Positions 9,431-18,809 of a stretch of 64,000 bases of DNA are shown in pieces. Made by a program: the position numbers and the translations under genes. The DNA comes from Halorubellus litoreus (GTDB lineage Archaea > Halobacteriota > Halobacteria > Halobacteriales > Natrialbaceae), in the NCBI RefSeq assembly GCF_037081675.1, contig NZ_JAZAQL010000001.1, positions 1,431,983 through 1,495,982 on the forward strand, read 5' to 3'. Numbering within the stretch: position 1 is the first letter of the stretch; each line of letters begins with the position of its first letter. The notes under the pieces are model-generated. The model worked only from the letters and a program-made list of their open reading frames with translations. It was not told the DNA's origin and made no database searches.

Positions 9431-10606
9431 TCAGTTGCTCGCGACGAGTCGCGACCAGTCCTCCACCCACCCGGAGAGGTTCCCCTTCAGTTCGTCGTAC
9501 CCGAGCGAGACCGGGTTCTCGGGGCGGTACGCGTAGTCGCTGAACTCCGTGGGCAGGTCGACGTGCTCGTCCTCGACCGCGGGGAACTGGACGTTCGAGA
9601 GCGCGATCGTCTGCTGGACGTCGCCGCGGAGCACGAAGTCCATGAACGCGTACGCCAGGTCGACCTCGTCGCTCCCCTGGACGACGCCCATCCCCTCGGG
9701 GTTCGCGTACCCCTGGTCGTTCGGGAACCCGACCTGGTGCTTGGCCATGTTCTGGCCGTCGCGGTTCGCGTACACCTGGTCCGTGGAGTACGAGACGACC
9801 ATCGGTCGCTGGTCGTCGAGGTACGCCTTGTAGGAGTCCCACCACGACCCGAGGACCTTCACGTCGTTCTCGAGGAGGTCCTCCCAGTAGTCGAGGTAGC
9901 CGTCCGCGCCCTTCTCCGCGATCGTCCAGAGGAGGAACGCCTGCCCGGTGTCCGTCCCTTGGGCGGTCTGTGCGAGGAGCTTCGACTTGTACGGGCTCGT
10001 CGTGAGGTCGTCGAGCGTCTCGGGGGCGTCGACGTCGCGTTCGTCGTAGACGAGACTGATGTAGCCCGTGTCGTACGCGAGCGCTCGCCCCTTCGGGTCG
10101 CCGAACCCGAGTTCCTCGCGGACGTGACTCGCGCGCTCCATGCGGTCGAGGTCGAGGGTCTGGAAGAGTCGCTTGCTCCCGAGGTTCTCGTCGATGCGGA
10201 CGAGGTCGTCGACGTTCAGGCCGACGTAGACGTCGGCGTCGACGCTCGCGCCCTGCTTTCGGCGCTGGATGTACTCGTTCAGGCCGTTGCTCGGGACGGT
10301 GTACTCGACGGTCGCGTCCGGGTACTCCTCCTCGAAGCGCTCCTTGACGAACTTCCCGGGCGCGTCGTAGCTCTCGCTGGGCGCGTTCAGGAACGACTCG
10401 TAGGTCGCGACGCGCACCGTCCCGGAGCGGTCCGGGCTCGCTTCGGTCGTCGTCTCGCTCGTGGTGCTGGTCGCGCCGTCGCCGCTCGTGGTGGCGTCGT
10501 CGGTGGGCGGCGTCGTGCTCGTGCTCCCCTCGTCCTGGACGAGGCAGCCGGCGAGCCCGAGCGCGCTCGCGCCACCGGCGGCCTGCAGGAAACGACGTCG
10601 TCTCAT
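9431..10606 (-). CDS. Tat-exported lipoprotein, probable thiamine-binding protein
   Basis: The 391-residue protein opens with a twin-arginine signal (RRRRFLQAAGG) and a lipobox LGLAGC, then a Thr/Ser-rich linker (to about 60). The mature domain begins VRVATYESF and contains ADVYVGLNVDDL, both typical of TbpA/ThiB-family thiamine solute-binding proteins. It would be anchored outside the membrane and deliver ligand to the permease. A TTAAG box lies ~30 bases before the ATG. No TPP riboswitch was seen upstream. An iron or other cation-amine ligand remains possible. Confidence 0.78.
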   Translation of the reverse strand: MRRRRFLQAAGGASALGLAGCLVQDEGSTSTTPPTDDATTSGDGATSTTSETTTEASPDRSGTVRVATYESFLNAPSESYDAPGKFVKERFEEEYPDATVEYTVPSNGLNEYIQRRKQGASVDADVYVGLNVDDLVRIDENLGSKRLFQTLDLDRMERASHVREELGFGDPKGRALAYDTGYISLVYDERDVDAPETLDDLTTSPYKSKLLAQTAQGTDTGQAFLLWTIAEKGADGYLDYWEDLLENDVKVLGSWWDSYKAYLDDQRPMVVSYSTDQVYANRDGQNMAKHQVGFPNDQGYANPEGMGVVQGSDEVDLAYAFMDFVLRGDVQQTIALSNVQFPAVEDEHVDLPTEFSDYAYRPENPVSLGYDELKGNLSGWVEDWSRLVASN

Positions 10607-10781
10607 AACTCGGTGGTTGCACCCTGTGGTCTTAAGGAGCGTGATGTCCGGTCGGAACTGGTATGGAATCGCAATCGCGAGGGCTGCCCGGTTGCGGGGT
10701 CACCGAGCAAACGTGCGTCTCTCGTTCGTCCTCCCGAAACCGACGGCCGGTCGGGTGAAGACCGAGAACGGCGTTTCGATC

Positions 10782-11705
10782 TCAGGAACCGGTCTCGAGC
10801 GCGCCGTCGCGCTCGCGCCACTCGGTGAGCGACCCTTCGAAGAAGTCGACGTCCTCGTAGCCGAGTGCGCGGAGGACGACGTACGTGTGACTGATGCGGC
10901 GCGCGGTGTTGCAGTAGAGGACGACGCGTTTCTCGGGCGTGATGCCGTTGGATTCCAGGACGTCGCGGAGGGCGGGTTCGGGGAGGAGGCCGCGGGTCTC
11001 GTCGTCGACGAGCGCCTTCCAGTCGAGGTTCACGGCGCCGGGGAGGTGGCCGTCCTCGTACTCGTGGTCGTCGCGCGTGTCGACGAAGACGACGCCGTCG
11101 GTGCCGTCGGCGCTCGCGTCCGCGTCGCCGGAACCGTTCGCGTTGCGGGCGGCGTCGAGGAGCGCTTGGACGGCGTCGGCGTCGATGAGCGGGCGGTCGT
11201 CGGGAACCGTCGCCGCGTAGTCGCTGGCGTCGACGCTGGGTGCGTCGGTCGTCGTCTCGTGGCGCTGGTTGTACGCGGCGTAGTCGCCGTCCAGCAGTGC
11301 GACGTCGCGGTGGCCGTACATGAGTGCGGTGACGAGGAAGCGCGCGGCGAACACGCCGTGGGTGTCGTCGTACGCGACGAGGACGTCGTCGCGGGCGACG
11401 CCGGCGTCGCGCATCACTCGCGCCCAGGCGTCGGCGCCGGGGAGCATCCCGGCGTCGGCGTCGCCGTCGCTCCGGAACGAGTCGAAGGGGACGTTCACGG
11501 CGCCGGGGACGTGCCCGATGCCGTCGTACTCCCAGGCGTCGCGGACGTCGACGACGGTGACGTCCGCGTCGTCGGCGTGTGCGGCGAGCCAGTCCGCGTC
11601 GACGGTCCACGGGATGCGGCGGTCGGCACCGGCGTCGTCGACGCCGCCGTCCGCGACCGTCGCCGGGTCGCGCTCGCGGGCGATGTCGGGTGCGTGCTCG
11701 GTCAT
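10782..11705 (-). CDS. rhodanese-type sulfurtransferase (two-domain)
   Basis: This 307-residue protein has two rhodanese homology domains. The first, near 50-150, contains VVDVRDAWEY and is catalytically inactive in appearance. The second contains FVDTRDDHEYEDGHLPGA and the active-site loop YCNTARRIS with Cys265. Such proteins transfer sulfane sulfur from thiosulfate or 3-mercaptopyruvate to an acceptor. It is divergent from a second rhodanese at 11997. The linker (about 170-200) is Asp/Ser-rich, like other insertions in this genome. Confidence 0.88.
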   Translation of the reverse strand: MTEHAPDIARERDPATVADGGVDDAGADRRIPWTVDADWLAAHADDADVTVVDVRDAWEYDGIGHVPGAVNVPFDSFRSDGDADAGMLPGADAWARVMRDAGVARDDVLVAYDDTHGVFAARFLVTALMYGHRDVALLDGDYAAYNQRHETTTDAPSVDASDYAATVPDDRPLIDADAVQALLDAARNANGSGDADASADGTDGVVFVDTRDDHEYEDGHLPGAVNLDWKALVDDETRGLLPEPALRDVLESNGITPEKRVVLYCNTARRISHTYVVLRALGYEDVDFFEGSLTEWRERDGALETGS

Positions 11706-11775
11706 GTCCTCGACGTTGTCGCGGCCGCGGGTTAGCCCCTCTGGTCCCGACGGTTTCGCGTGGAACTCGGAGATA

Positions 11776-11792
11776 CCAGCAACTGTTGCTGG
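11776..11792. promoter_or_regulatory. perfect palindrome between divergent rhodanese genes
   Basis: CCAGCAACTGTTGCTGG is an exact 8+1+8 inverted repeat in the 291-base spacer between the two sulfurtransferases, about 71 bases from the minus-strand start. It is a candidate operator. Apart from this and the TATA box of the plus gene, the spacer 11706-11996 shows nothing recognisable. Confidence 0.45.
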
Positions 11793-11963
11793 TTGTGTCG
11801 CTATCGTTCGCGGACCCCCTCACTGGCCGTCGACGCTTGCCGAGCGGTCGCTGCCGTCGACGTCGGACGACTGAGCCTCGACGCTGACGCTCACCATCCA
11901 CGCGAAAGCCGGCAACACCGTCCGCTACGCTCCACGACAGGATACGACTGCCGGGGGACGACT

Positions 11964-11972
11964 GGATATATG
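11964..11972 (+). promoter_or_regulatory. TATA box of the plus-strand rhodanese
   Basis: GGATATATG lies 25-33 bases upstream of the ATG at 11997, the expected archaeal TATA position for a leaderless transcript. Confidence 0.6.
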
Positions 11973-11996
11973 CCAGGCGACCTATGTAGGACTTGC

Positions 11997-12857
11997 ATGA
12001 CCGATTACGCTAACGACGTCCTCGTCACCGCCGACTGGGTCGAGGACAACCTCGACGCGTTCCAATCCGACGACTCCGACCACCGACTCGTGGAGGTCGA
12101 CGTCGACACCGAAGCCTACGACGAGGGCCACGCCCCCGGCGCCATCGGGTTCAACTGGGAGACACAGCTCCAGGACCAGACCACGCGCGACATCCTGAGC
12201 AAGGACGACTTCGAGTCCCTGCTCGGCAGTCACGGCATCAGCGAGGACGACACCGTCGTCCTCTACGGCGACAACTCGAACTGGTTCGCCGCGTACGCCT
12301 ACTGGCAGTTCAAGTACTACGGCCACGACGACGTCCGCCTCCTCGACGGCGGCCGCGACTACTGGCTCGAGAACGACTACCCGCTCACCGACGAAGCACC
12401 CGACTTCTCGGAGACGACGTACACCGCGAGCGGCCCGCGCGAATCCATCCGCGCGTACCGCGAGGACGTCGAGAACGCCATCGAACGCGAGATTCCGCTC
12501 GTCGACGTGCGCTCGCCCGAGGAGTTCAGCGGCGAGATCCTCGCGCCCCCGGGCCTCCAGGAGACCGCGCAGCGCGGCGGCCACATCCCCGGCGCGCGCA
12601 ACATCTCGTGGGCCGCGGTCACGAACGACGACGGCACGTTCAAGAGCTACGACGAGATCGAGGCGCTCTACGCCGAGGAGGGCATCGACGGCGACTCGAC
12701 GACCGTCGCGTACTGCCGCATCGGCGAGCGCTCGTCGGTCGCGTGGTTCGCGCTCCACGAACTCCTCGGGTACGACGACGCCATCAACTACGACGGCTCG
12801 TGGACCGAGTGGGGGAACCTCGTCGGCGCGCCCGTCGAAACGGGTAGCGGCGAGTAA
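11997..12857 (+). CDS. thiosulfate sulfurtransferase (tandem rhodanese)
   Basis: The 286-residue enzyme has an N-terminal structural rhodanese domain (VEVDVDTEAYDEGHAPGA) and a catalytic C-terminal domain (LVDVRSPEEFSGE). The active-site loop is YCRIGERSS with Cys240. The start at 11997 was chosen because a TATA box sits 25-33 bases upstream and because upstream residues in this frame look random. It closely resembles the common haloarchaeal thiosulfate sulfurtransferase. It is divergent from the other rhodanese, and the shared palindrome at 11776 could coordinate both. Confidence 0.92.
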   Translation: MTDYANDVLVTADWVEDNLDAFQSDDSDHRLVEVDVDTEAYDEGHAPGAIGFNWETQLQDQTTRDILSKDDFESLLGSHGISEDDTVVLYGDNSNWFAAYAYWQFKYYGHDDVRLLDGGRDYWLENDYPLTDEAPDFSETTYTASGPRESIRAYREDVENAIEREIPLVDVRSPEEFSGEILAPPGLQETAQRGGHIPGARNISWAAVTNDDGTFKSYDEIEALYAEEGIDGDSTTVAYCRIGERSSVAWFALHELLGYDDAINYDGSWTEWGNLVGAPVETGSGE

Positions 12858-12962
12858 CCCGATAGCCGTCGTTCGAACCGAGCAGCGACCGATTCGACGC
12901 GCGCAGCGAGCACGCATCCGTCCCCTTCTTCGGCAGTCGACGACCGCGAGCACCCGCTGTGC

Positions 12963-13676
12963 TCAGTCCGGTTGGAGCCACCAGCCGACGAGGAAGACGG
13001 GGACGGCGAAGACCCCGCCGCCGAAGCCGAAGACGAGGGAGACCACGAGTCGGGTGAGGAGGGGTTCGCCCTGGCCGACGAGGAGGAAGAACGCGATGGG
13101 GACGACGACGAGGCTGACGGCGGTGACGTAGAGCGCGTCGGCGAGCGCGTCGATACCGGAGTCCTGGCGGACGACGACGACGATCCCGACGAGGACGCCG
13201 AACAGGCCGACGAGGCCGACGGGCAGCCAGAGCGCGGGCGTCTCGCCGAACGCGACGACGAGGACGAACGTGGCGACGAGGCCGACGACGACGGTGAGTG
13301 CGACGGCGGCGACCCGGAAGAGGAGGCCGACGAGCGTCGACTCGTCGGCGTCGCCGGCGGCACTCCCCGTGCCGGTGCTCGCGTCGGCAGTCCCGCTCGC
13401 GGTCGCGTCGGCGCCGTCGGCGCGCCCGGTACTCCCGTAGTCGTCGTCGGGTTCGCCGGTGGTGCCGTAGTCCGCGACGCTATCGGGCGTGACGCTTCCG
13501 TCCGGGACCGATGGGTCCTCGCGCGCGTCGCCGGGGTCGTCGCTCCCGAGGCCGTCGTCGGCCGCCGAGTCGTCGCCGACGTTCGCGGGCGAGTCGAACT
13601 CGGCGTCGCAGTGCATGCAGTACGTGCTCGTCAACCCGACGGGTTCGCCGCACTCCGGGCACCGCGGGTCGCTCAC
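12963..13676 (-). CDS. zinc-ribbon membrane protein
   Basis: Read from GTG at 13676, the protein has 237 residues. It has an N-terminal zinc ribbon (CPEC at 5-8 and CMHC near 21-24), a disordered Asp/Gly/Thr-rich linker to about 120, then four predicted transmembrane helices. A second GTG nine bases upstream is possible. This zinc-ribbon plus membrane architecture is frequent in haloarchaea and has no assigned function. The large frame that extends it further upstream runs antisense to the aldehyde dehydrogenase and was rejected. Confidence 0.7.
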   Translation of the reverse strand: MSDPRCPECGEPVGLTSTYCMHCDAEFDSPANVGDDSAADDGLGSDDPGDAREDPSVPDGSVTPDSVADYGTTGEPDDDYGSTGRADGADATASGTADASTGTGSAAGDADESTLVGLLFRVAAVALTVVVGLVATFVLVVAFGETPALWLPVGLVGLFGVLVGIVVVVRQDSGIDALADALYVTAVSLVVVPIAFFLLVGQGEPLLTRLVVSLVFGFGGGVFAVPVFLVGWWLQPD

Positions 13677-13798
13677 GGACGACACCTCGCATCGGTCATG
13701 GCCCGAGACGCGTCCGGCGCGAGCAAAGGCGTTACGGCGACCAGACTCTGCGAACGACCGGCGACTCCGGGAAGGGCGGCGACGCCGCACGCCCTCGG

Positions 13799-13819
13799 GG
13801 TTTACACGAGACGTAAACC
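13799..13819. repeat. inverted repeat upstream of aldehyde dehydrogenase
   Basis: GGTTTAC and GTAAACC are separated by seven bases. This is a perfect 7-bp inverted repeat in the divergent spacer 13677-13949 and a possible operator. Confidence 0.35.
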
Positions 13820-13874
13820 TCGTGGGCGGGGGCGGTACGCGGCTGCGGTCGTCCCCGGCACCGACTGCGGAGAT

Positions 13875-13896
13875 CGGTACTCGAAACCGAGTACCG
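13875..13896. promoter_or_regulatory. inverted repeat, candidate operator of aldehyde dehydrogenase
   Basis: CGGTACTCG and CGAGTACCG flank AAAC. The arms are 9 bp and perfect. The repeat lies ~54-75 bases before the ATG at 13950 and just upstream of its TATA element, a position used by archaeal activators. Confidence 0.45.
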
Positions 13897-13917
13897 GCTC
13901 GACGACCGGGACCAGTA

Positions 13918-13928
13918 CGCATATCTCG
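13918..13928 (+). promoter_or_regulatory. TATA box of aldehyde dehydrogenase
   Basis: CGCATATCTCG is 22-32 bases upstream of the ATG at 13950. Confidence 0.5.
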
Positions 13929-13949
13929 CGTCCGCGACAACGTCCGGAC

Positions 13950-15401
13950 ATGAGCTACGAAGGCCCGACCCAGCTGTACGTCGACGGCGAGTGGACCGAC
14001 GCCGCGAGCGGCGAGACCAGCGAGACAGTCGACCCGGCGACCGAGGAGGTCTACGCGACCGTCGCCTCCGCGGGGCCCGAGGACGTCGACGCGGCCGTCG
14101 CGGCCGCCGACGCGGCGGCCGCTCGCGACAGCGAGTGGCGCCGCATGGGGCCGAGCGAGCGGGGGGAGAAGCTCCGCGCGTTCGCGGACGCTCTGGAGGA
14201 GATGAAGGACGAGATCACGCTCGTCGAGTCCCACGACAACGGGAAGACGCCGTTCGAGGCGGGTATCGACGTGGGGATGGTCATCGACACGTTCCGGTAC
14301 TACGCCGGCTGGACCGACAAGATAACCGGGAGCACCATCCCGGTCGACGGCCCGCGCCTGAACTACACGCGCCGGGAGCCGCTCGGCGTGACGGCGCACA
14401 TCAGTCCGTGGAACTACCCGTTCCAGCTCGCCGGGCGCTCGCTCGCCCCGGCGCTGGCGGCGGGGAACACGGTCGTCCTGAAGCCCAGTAGCGTCACGCC
14501 GCTGTCGGCGCTGTACTACGGGAAGGCCGCCGAGGAAGCCGGGTTCCCGGACGGCGTCCTGAACGTCATCCCCGGGCCGGGCAGTAGCGCGGGCGGGCAC
14601 CTCGCGAGTCACGGCGACGTCGAGCACGTCGCGTTCACGGGGTCGACGGAGATCGGGAAGAAGGTCATGGAGGAGGCCAGCGACACCGTCACGGGCGTGA
14701 CGCTCGAACTCGGCGGGAAGGGCCCGCACCTCGTGTTCCCCGACGCCGACCTCGAAGCCACGGCGAAGGGCGTCCGGAACGGCATCTTCATGAACTGCGG
14801 GCAGATGTGCTGGGCGGGCTCGCGCCTCGTCGTCCACGAGGACGTCCACGACGAACTCGTCGACGCGCTCGTCTCGATGGTCGAGGACTACCCGCTCGGC
14901 TCCGGCATCGACGACGACGGCCGCATGGGGCCCGCGGTCTCCGCGAGCCACCAGCAGGACGTCCTCGACTACATCGAGCAGGGCAAGCAGGAGGGTGCGA
15001 CCGTCGCGGTCGGCGGTGGCGAACCCGACGACAAGGACGTCGGGTACTTCATCGAACCGACGATCTTCACGGGCGTCACGAACGACATGACGATCGCTCG
15101 CGAGGAGATCTTCGGGCCGGTGCTCTCGGTCATCGAGGTCGAGGACGAGCAGGAGGCCCTCGAGGTCGCGAACGACTCGCCGTACGGGCTGATGTCCGGC
15201 ATCTGGACGAACGACATCAAGCGCGGGCACCGCGTCGCCGAGAACCTCGAGTACGGGATGGTCTCCATCAACGAGTACCCCGTGACGTTCCCGCAGACGC
15301 CCTTCGGCGGGTACAAGGAGTCCGGGTACGGCCGCGAGCAGGGCGAGCAGGCCATCGAGGAGTACACGCAGGTCAAGAACGTCAACGTCAACCTCTACTG
15401 A
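13950..15401 (+). CDS. NAD(P)-dependent aldehyde dehydrogenase
   Basis: The 483-residue enzyme has all ALDH-superfamily hallmarks: SPWNYPF with the oxyanion Asn, VVLKPSS with the cofactor Lys (about 178), GSTEIGKK, the general-base Glu253 in TLELGGKGPH, and the nucleophile Cys287 in NCGQMCW. The C-terminal PFGGYKESGYGRE segment resembles betaine-aldehyde and succinate-semialdehyde type enzymes. The substrate is not decided by the sequence. Betaine aldehyde (osmoprotectant synthesis) is one possibility in a halophile. It appears monocistronic with its own TATA box. Confidence 0.92.
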   Translation: MSYEGPTQLYVDGEWTDAASGETSETVDPATEEVYATVASAGPEDVDAAVAAADAAAARDSEWRRMGPSERGEKLRAFADALEEMKDEITLVESHDNGKTPFEAGIDVGMVIDTFRYYAGWTDKITGSTIPVDGPRLNYTRREPLGVTAHISPWNYPFQLAGRSLAPALAAGNTVVLKPSSVTPLSALYYGKAAEEAGFPDGVLNVIPGPGSSAGGHLASHGDVEHVAFTGSTEIGKKVMEEASDTVTGVTLELGGKGPHLVFPDADLEATAKGVRNGIFMNCGQMCWAGSRLVVHEDVHDELVDALVSMVEDYPLGSGIDDDGRMGPAVSASHQQDVLDYIEQGKQEGATVAVGGGEPDDKDVGYFIEPTIFTGVTNDMTIAREEIFGPVLSVIEVEDEQEALEVANDSPYGLMSGIWTNDIKRGHRVAENLEYGMVSINEYPVTFPQTPFGGYKESGYGREQGEQAIEEYTQVKNVNVNLY

Positions 15402-15446
15402 CGCCGGCGGCCGTCGCGGCCGCGCTTCTGTTCCGCTCTCGACCGG

Positions 15447-15929
15447 TCAGCGACGGCTCCGGCGGTCGGGGTCGGTGGTCGATGGGGTGGGGGAGAGGGC
15501 GGCGCCGCAGATGGCGCCGACGATGGCGGCGGGGGTGACGACGCCGGCGAGGTACGTGGTGTCGCCGAGGAGGACGCTCCCTGGGGGTGCGAGGCGGTCG
15601 AGGAGCGCGAGGAGGACGAGCCAGCGCGCGAGCAGCGGGAGGATGGCGTAGGCGTACGTGGCGGGGTGCCCGAGGGCGTCGACTGCTCGCCCGTCGCCGA
15701 CGCCGTAGCCGACGGCGACCCCGCCGAGGAGGGGTGCGAGGCCTGCGGCGAGCATCGCGGCGATCGCGGGGGAGTGACCGAGGGCGTCGCCGAGGACGCT
15801 CCCGAGTGCGGCGAGGCCGGGGACGGCCGCGGCTTCGATGGCGACGCCGGCGAGGAGGGCGGCGTACGTCGGGCTGCCGGGGGTGCCGGTGACGAAGTCG
15901 CGGACGGCGCGGGCGACGAGGCGCGTCAC
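15447..15929 (-). CDS. hypothetical membrane protein
   Basis: Read from GTG at 15929, the 160-residue product has about four hydrophobic segments rich in Ala, Leu and Gly and a short charged tail (TTDPDRRSRR). It is convergent with the aldehyde dehydrogenase. No family is recognised. The start is uncertain because the nearest TATA-like sequences on this strand are over 100 bases upstream. Confidence 0.6.
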   Translation of the reverse strand: MTRLVARAVRDFVTGTPGSPTYAALLAGVAIEAAAVPGLAALGSVLGDALGHSPAIAAMLAAGLAPLLGGVAVGYGVGDGRAVDALGHPATYAYAILPLLARWLVLLALLDRLAPPGSVLLGDTTYLAGVVTPAAIVGAICGAALSPTPSTTDPDRRSRR

Positions 15930-16033
15930 AGCCGGGGCTACGTCGCGCAGGGTCCTGTGCGTTCGGGAGGACCGGGTGCGCCCGGTGTCACGTGCCGTGG
16001 TAGCACGCGATAGCGAAACTTGCCGTAACTGCT

Positions 16034-16042
16034 GGTTATAGA
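16034..16042 (+). promoter_or_regulatory. TATA box of metY-metX
   Basis: GGTTATAGA lies 27-35 bases upstream of the ATG at 16069. A second AT-rich stretch GATATATTA at 16051-16059 is too close to act as the TATA box for this start. Confidence 0.55.
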
Positions 16043-16068
16043 TTCGTAGAGATATATTACTTCTAAAC

Positions 16069-17505
16069 ATGACAGAGGACGCCGACGCCGACGACGCCAC
16101 GGGCACGGACGCGGCCGGCACACGCCCCGGCGGTGACCCCCGCGATGGCACGCGATTCGGGACGCGCGCCGTCCACGCCGACGGCCCCGCAGACCCCGCG
16201 ACCGGCGCGCGCGCACCGGCACTCCACCAGACCACGAGCTACGAGTTCCCCGACGCCGACACCGCCGCCGACCGCTACGCGCTCGAGGACCGCGGCCACA
16301 TCTACTCGCGCATCTCCAACCCCACCACCGAGCGCCTCGAGGACGCCATCGCCAGCCTCCACGACGCCCCTGCCGCGGTCGCGACCGCGTCCGGGATGGC
16401 CGCGCTCGACGCCCTCACCCTCGTCCTCGCCGAAGCCGGCGACACCGTCGTCTGCTCGAACGACACCTACGGCGGCACCACCACGTACCTCCGAGATACC
16501 GCCTCGCGCCGCGGCATCGACGTCGAGTTCGTCGACACCCTCGACGTCGACGCCTACCGCGACGCCGTCGACGACGACACCGCGTTCGTGCACGTCGAGA
16601 CCGTCGGCAACCCCTCGCTGGTGACGCCCGACTTCGACGCCATCAGCGCGGTCGCCCACGAGCACGGCGTCCCGCTCGTCGCCGACAACACGTTCGCCAC
16701 GCCCGCGCTCTGCAACCCTGGTGATCATGGGGTCGACGTCGTCTGGGAGTCCACGACGAAGTGGCTCCACGGGTCGGGCACCACCGTCGGCGGCGTCGTC
16801 GTCGACACCGGGAACTTCGACTGGCGAGCGCACGACTACCCCGAGGTCGCGGGCCCGAACCCCGCCTATCCGGACACGGACTTCAGCGAGTACGCGCCCG
16901 ACGCGCCGCTCGCCGCCGCCGTCCGCTACCGCTCGCTGCGGTCGCTCGGCGACCAGCAGTCGCCGTTCGACGCCTGGCAGACCCTCCAGGGCCTCCAGAC
17001 GCTCGAACTCCGCATGAACAAGCACTGCGAGAACGCCCGCATCGTCGCCGACTACCTCCAGGAGCACGACGACGTCGCGTGGGTCACCCACCCCGGCCTC
17101 GACTCCCACCCGACGCACGACAACGCGAGCGAGTACCTCGACGGCGGCTACGGCGGCATGATCGCGTTCGGTCTCGCGGGGAGCGAGGAGACGCCCGGCC
17201 CCGCGGGCTACGCCGCGGGCAAGCGCTTCTGCGAGGCCGTCGACCTCGCGTCGTTCCTCGCGAACATCGGGGACGCGAAGACGCTCGTCATCCACCCCGC
17301 GAGCACGACGCACGCCCAGCTCTCGCCCGCGGAGCAGGCTGACGCGGGCGTCACGCCCGACCTCGTCCGACTGTCCGTGGGTATCGAGGACCCCGCGGAC
17401 CTGCTCGCGGACCTCGACGCGGCCATCGCGAGCGCGACGACCGACGACGCCGCGACCGCGACCCCCGCAACCGACGGCGGAACGCGCGGAGGTGACGGCG
17501 CGTGA
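16069..17505 (+). CDS. metY: O-acetylhomoserine sulfhydrylase (PLP enzyme)
   Basis: The 478-residue Cys/Met-metabolism PLP protein has the Schiff-base Lys231 in TTKWLHGSG, substrate motifs YSRISNPT and SGMAAL, and the MetY-like GDQQSPFDAWQTLQGLQTLE and NIGDAKTLVIHPAS segments. It makes homocysteine from O-acylhomoserine and sulfide. Cystathionine gamma-synthase is the related alternative. The GDQQSPF and LANIGDAKTL blocks and the acyltransferase partner favour MetY. Both ends carry acidic, Thr/Ala-rich extensions. The stop overlaps the start of metX (GTGA). Confidence 0.88.
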   Translation: MTEDADADDATGTDAAGTRPGGDPRDGTRFGTRAVHADGPADPATGARAPALHQTTSYEFPDADTAADRYALEDRGHIYSRISNPTTERLEDAIASLHDAPAAVATASGMAALDALTLVLAEAGDTVVCSNDTYGGTTTYLRDTASRRGIDVEFVDTLDVDAYRDAVDDDTAFVHVETVGNPSLVTPDFDAISAVAHEHGVPLVADNTFATPALCNPGDHGVDVVWESTTKWLHGSGTTVGGVVVDTGNFDWRAHDYPEVAGPNPAYPDTDFSEYAPDAPLAAAVRYRSLRSLGDQQSPFDAWQTLQGLQTLELRMNKHCENARIVADYLQEHDDVAWVTHPGLDSHPTHDNASEYLDGGYGGMIAFGLAGSEETPGPAGYAAGKRFCEAVDLASFLANIGDAKTLVIHPASTTHAQLSPAEQADAGVTPDLVRLSVGIEDPADLLADLDAAIASATTDDAATATPATDGGTRGGDGA

Positions 17506-18809
17506 CGACCGAGACCGTCACGCTCGACGAGTTCGAGTTCCAGTGCGGCGAGACCGTCCCCGAACTGACGCTCGCGTACGAGACGTACGGCGAGTTCACC
17601 GGCGGGAACGCGGTCCTCGTGACGCACGCGCTCACGGGGAGCGCGCACGTCGCCCGACGGCGAAGCGGCCGGGACAGCTGGCAGCGCGGCGGGAGCGACG
17701 ACGGCGACGAGTCGAGCGGTGACGACACCGCCGACGAGAGCGCGAGCGCGCCGAACACGTCGGGCCAGGCGCGCGCCTGGTGGGGGGACGTCGTCGGCCC
17801 CGGGAAGGCCATCGACACGAAGCAGTACTTCGTCGTGTGCGTGAACGTCCCCGGGTCGTGTTACGGGAGCGAAGGCCCGGCGAGCGAGAAGCCCGAGGCC
17901 GCGAAGGCCGAGGGTGCCCGAGAGAGCGAACGCTGGGGGACCGAGTTCCCGCCGGTGACGGTCGGGGACTGGACGCGCACGCAACGCCGCGTCCTGGACG
18001 CACTCGGCGTCGGTCGCCTGCACGCGGTCGTCGGCGGGAGCGTCGGCGGCATGAACGCGCTCGACTGGGCGAAACGCTACCCGGACGACGTCGACCGCGT
18101 CGGCGCGGTCGCCACCGCGCCCCGGCTCGACGCGCAGGGGCTCGCGGTCGAGGCGGTCGCCCGCAGAGCGATCACGACCGACCCGGCGTGGAACGGCGGC
18201 GACTACTACCACGCCGACGAGAAACCCGACGACGGCCTCGCCTTGGCGCGCCAGCTCGGGCACCTCCAGTACCTCTCGAAGGACTCGATGGACGACCGCT
18301 TCGGTCGCCGGGCGGCGGGCCGGAACGACGCGCGCGACCGGTTCCCGAGCGACCCCGCCGGCGACTTCTTCCCGTACCGCGAGGTCGAGTCCTACCTCGA
18401 CTACAACGCGGACTCGTTCACGTCGCGCTTCGACGCGAACAGCTACCTCTACCTCACGCGAGCGATGGACGACTACGACCTCGCCGCGGGCTACGAGGGC
18501 GACACCGCCGCGCTCGCCGCGTTCCAGGGCGAACTGCTCGCGATGTCGTTCACGGGCGACTGGCACTTCACCGTCGAGCAAGCCGAGGGGCTCGCGGCGA
18601 GCGCGCGCGACGCGGACGTCCCGGTCGCGCACCACGTCGTCGACTCCGACCACGGCCACGACGCGTTCCTCGTCGAACCCGAGCACGTCGGCCCACCACT
18701 GCGTGACTTCCTGAGCGACGGCGTCGACGGCCGCGCCGTCTCCGACACCGAGAACGGCGACGGCGGCGACGACCGGCACGCACCCGTCCACACGAGCCTG
18801 TTCTCCTGA
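17502..18809 (+). CDS. metX: homoserine O-acetyltransferase
   Basis: This 435-residue alpha/beta-hydrolase acyltransferase begins with GTG overlapping the metY stop, so translation is coupled. The nucleophile is Ser180 in GGSVGGM. The catalytic His lies in DSDHGHDAFLVE (about 386). The oxyanion region reads NVPGSCYGSEGP. It activates homoserine for sulfhydrylation by MetY. An Asp/Ser-rich insertion (about 68-88) interrupts the fold near the N-terminus, as in other proteins of this genome. The acyl donor (acetyl versus succinyl) cannot be proved from sequence. Confidence 0.9.
   Translation: MTTETVTLDEFEFQCGETVPELTLAYETYGEFTGGNAVLVTHALTGSAHVARRRSGRDSWQRGGSDDGDESSGDDTADESASAPNTSGQARAWWGDVVGPGKAIDTKQYFVVCVNVPGSCYGSEGPASEKPEAAKAEGARESERWGTEFPPVTVGDWTRTQRRVLDALGVGRLHAVVGGSVGGMNALDWAKRYPDDVDRVGAVATAPRLDAQGLAVEAVARRAITTDPAWNGGDYYHADEKPDDGLALARQLGHLQYLSKDSMDDRFGRRAAGRNDARDRFPSDPAGDFFPYREVESYLDYNADSFTSRFDANSYLYLTRAMDDYDLAAGYEGDTAALAAFQGELLAMSFTGDWHFTVEQAEGLAASARDADVPVAHHVVDSDHGHDAFLVEPEHVGPPLRDFLSDGVDGRAVSDTENGDGGDDRHAPVHTSLFS

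Noticed and set aside
10607..10781. TPP riboswitch upstream of the thiamine-binding protein
   Set aside because: The conserved CUGAGA and adjoining THI-box elements were not found.
12963..15230. 755-codon minus-strand frame extending through the aldehyde dehydrogenase
   Set aside because: Only its 3' part (to 13676) has protein-like features. The rest is antisense to a clear ALDH and is rich in Arg/Asp/Val, typical of shadow frames in GC-rich DNA.
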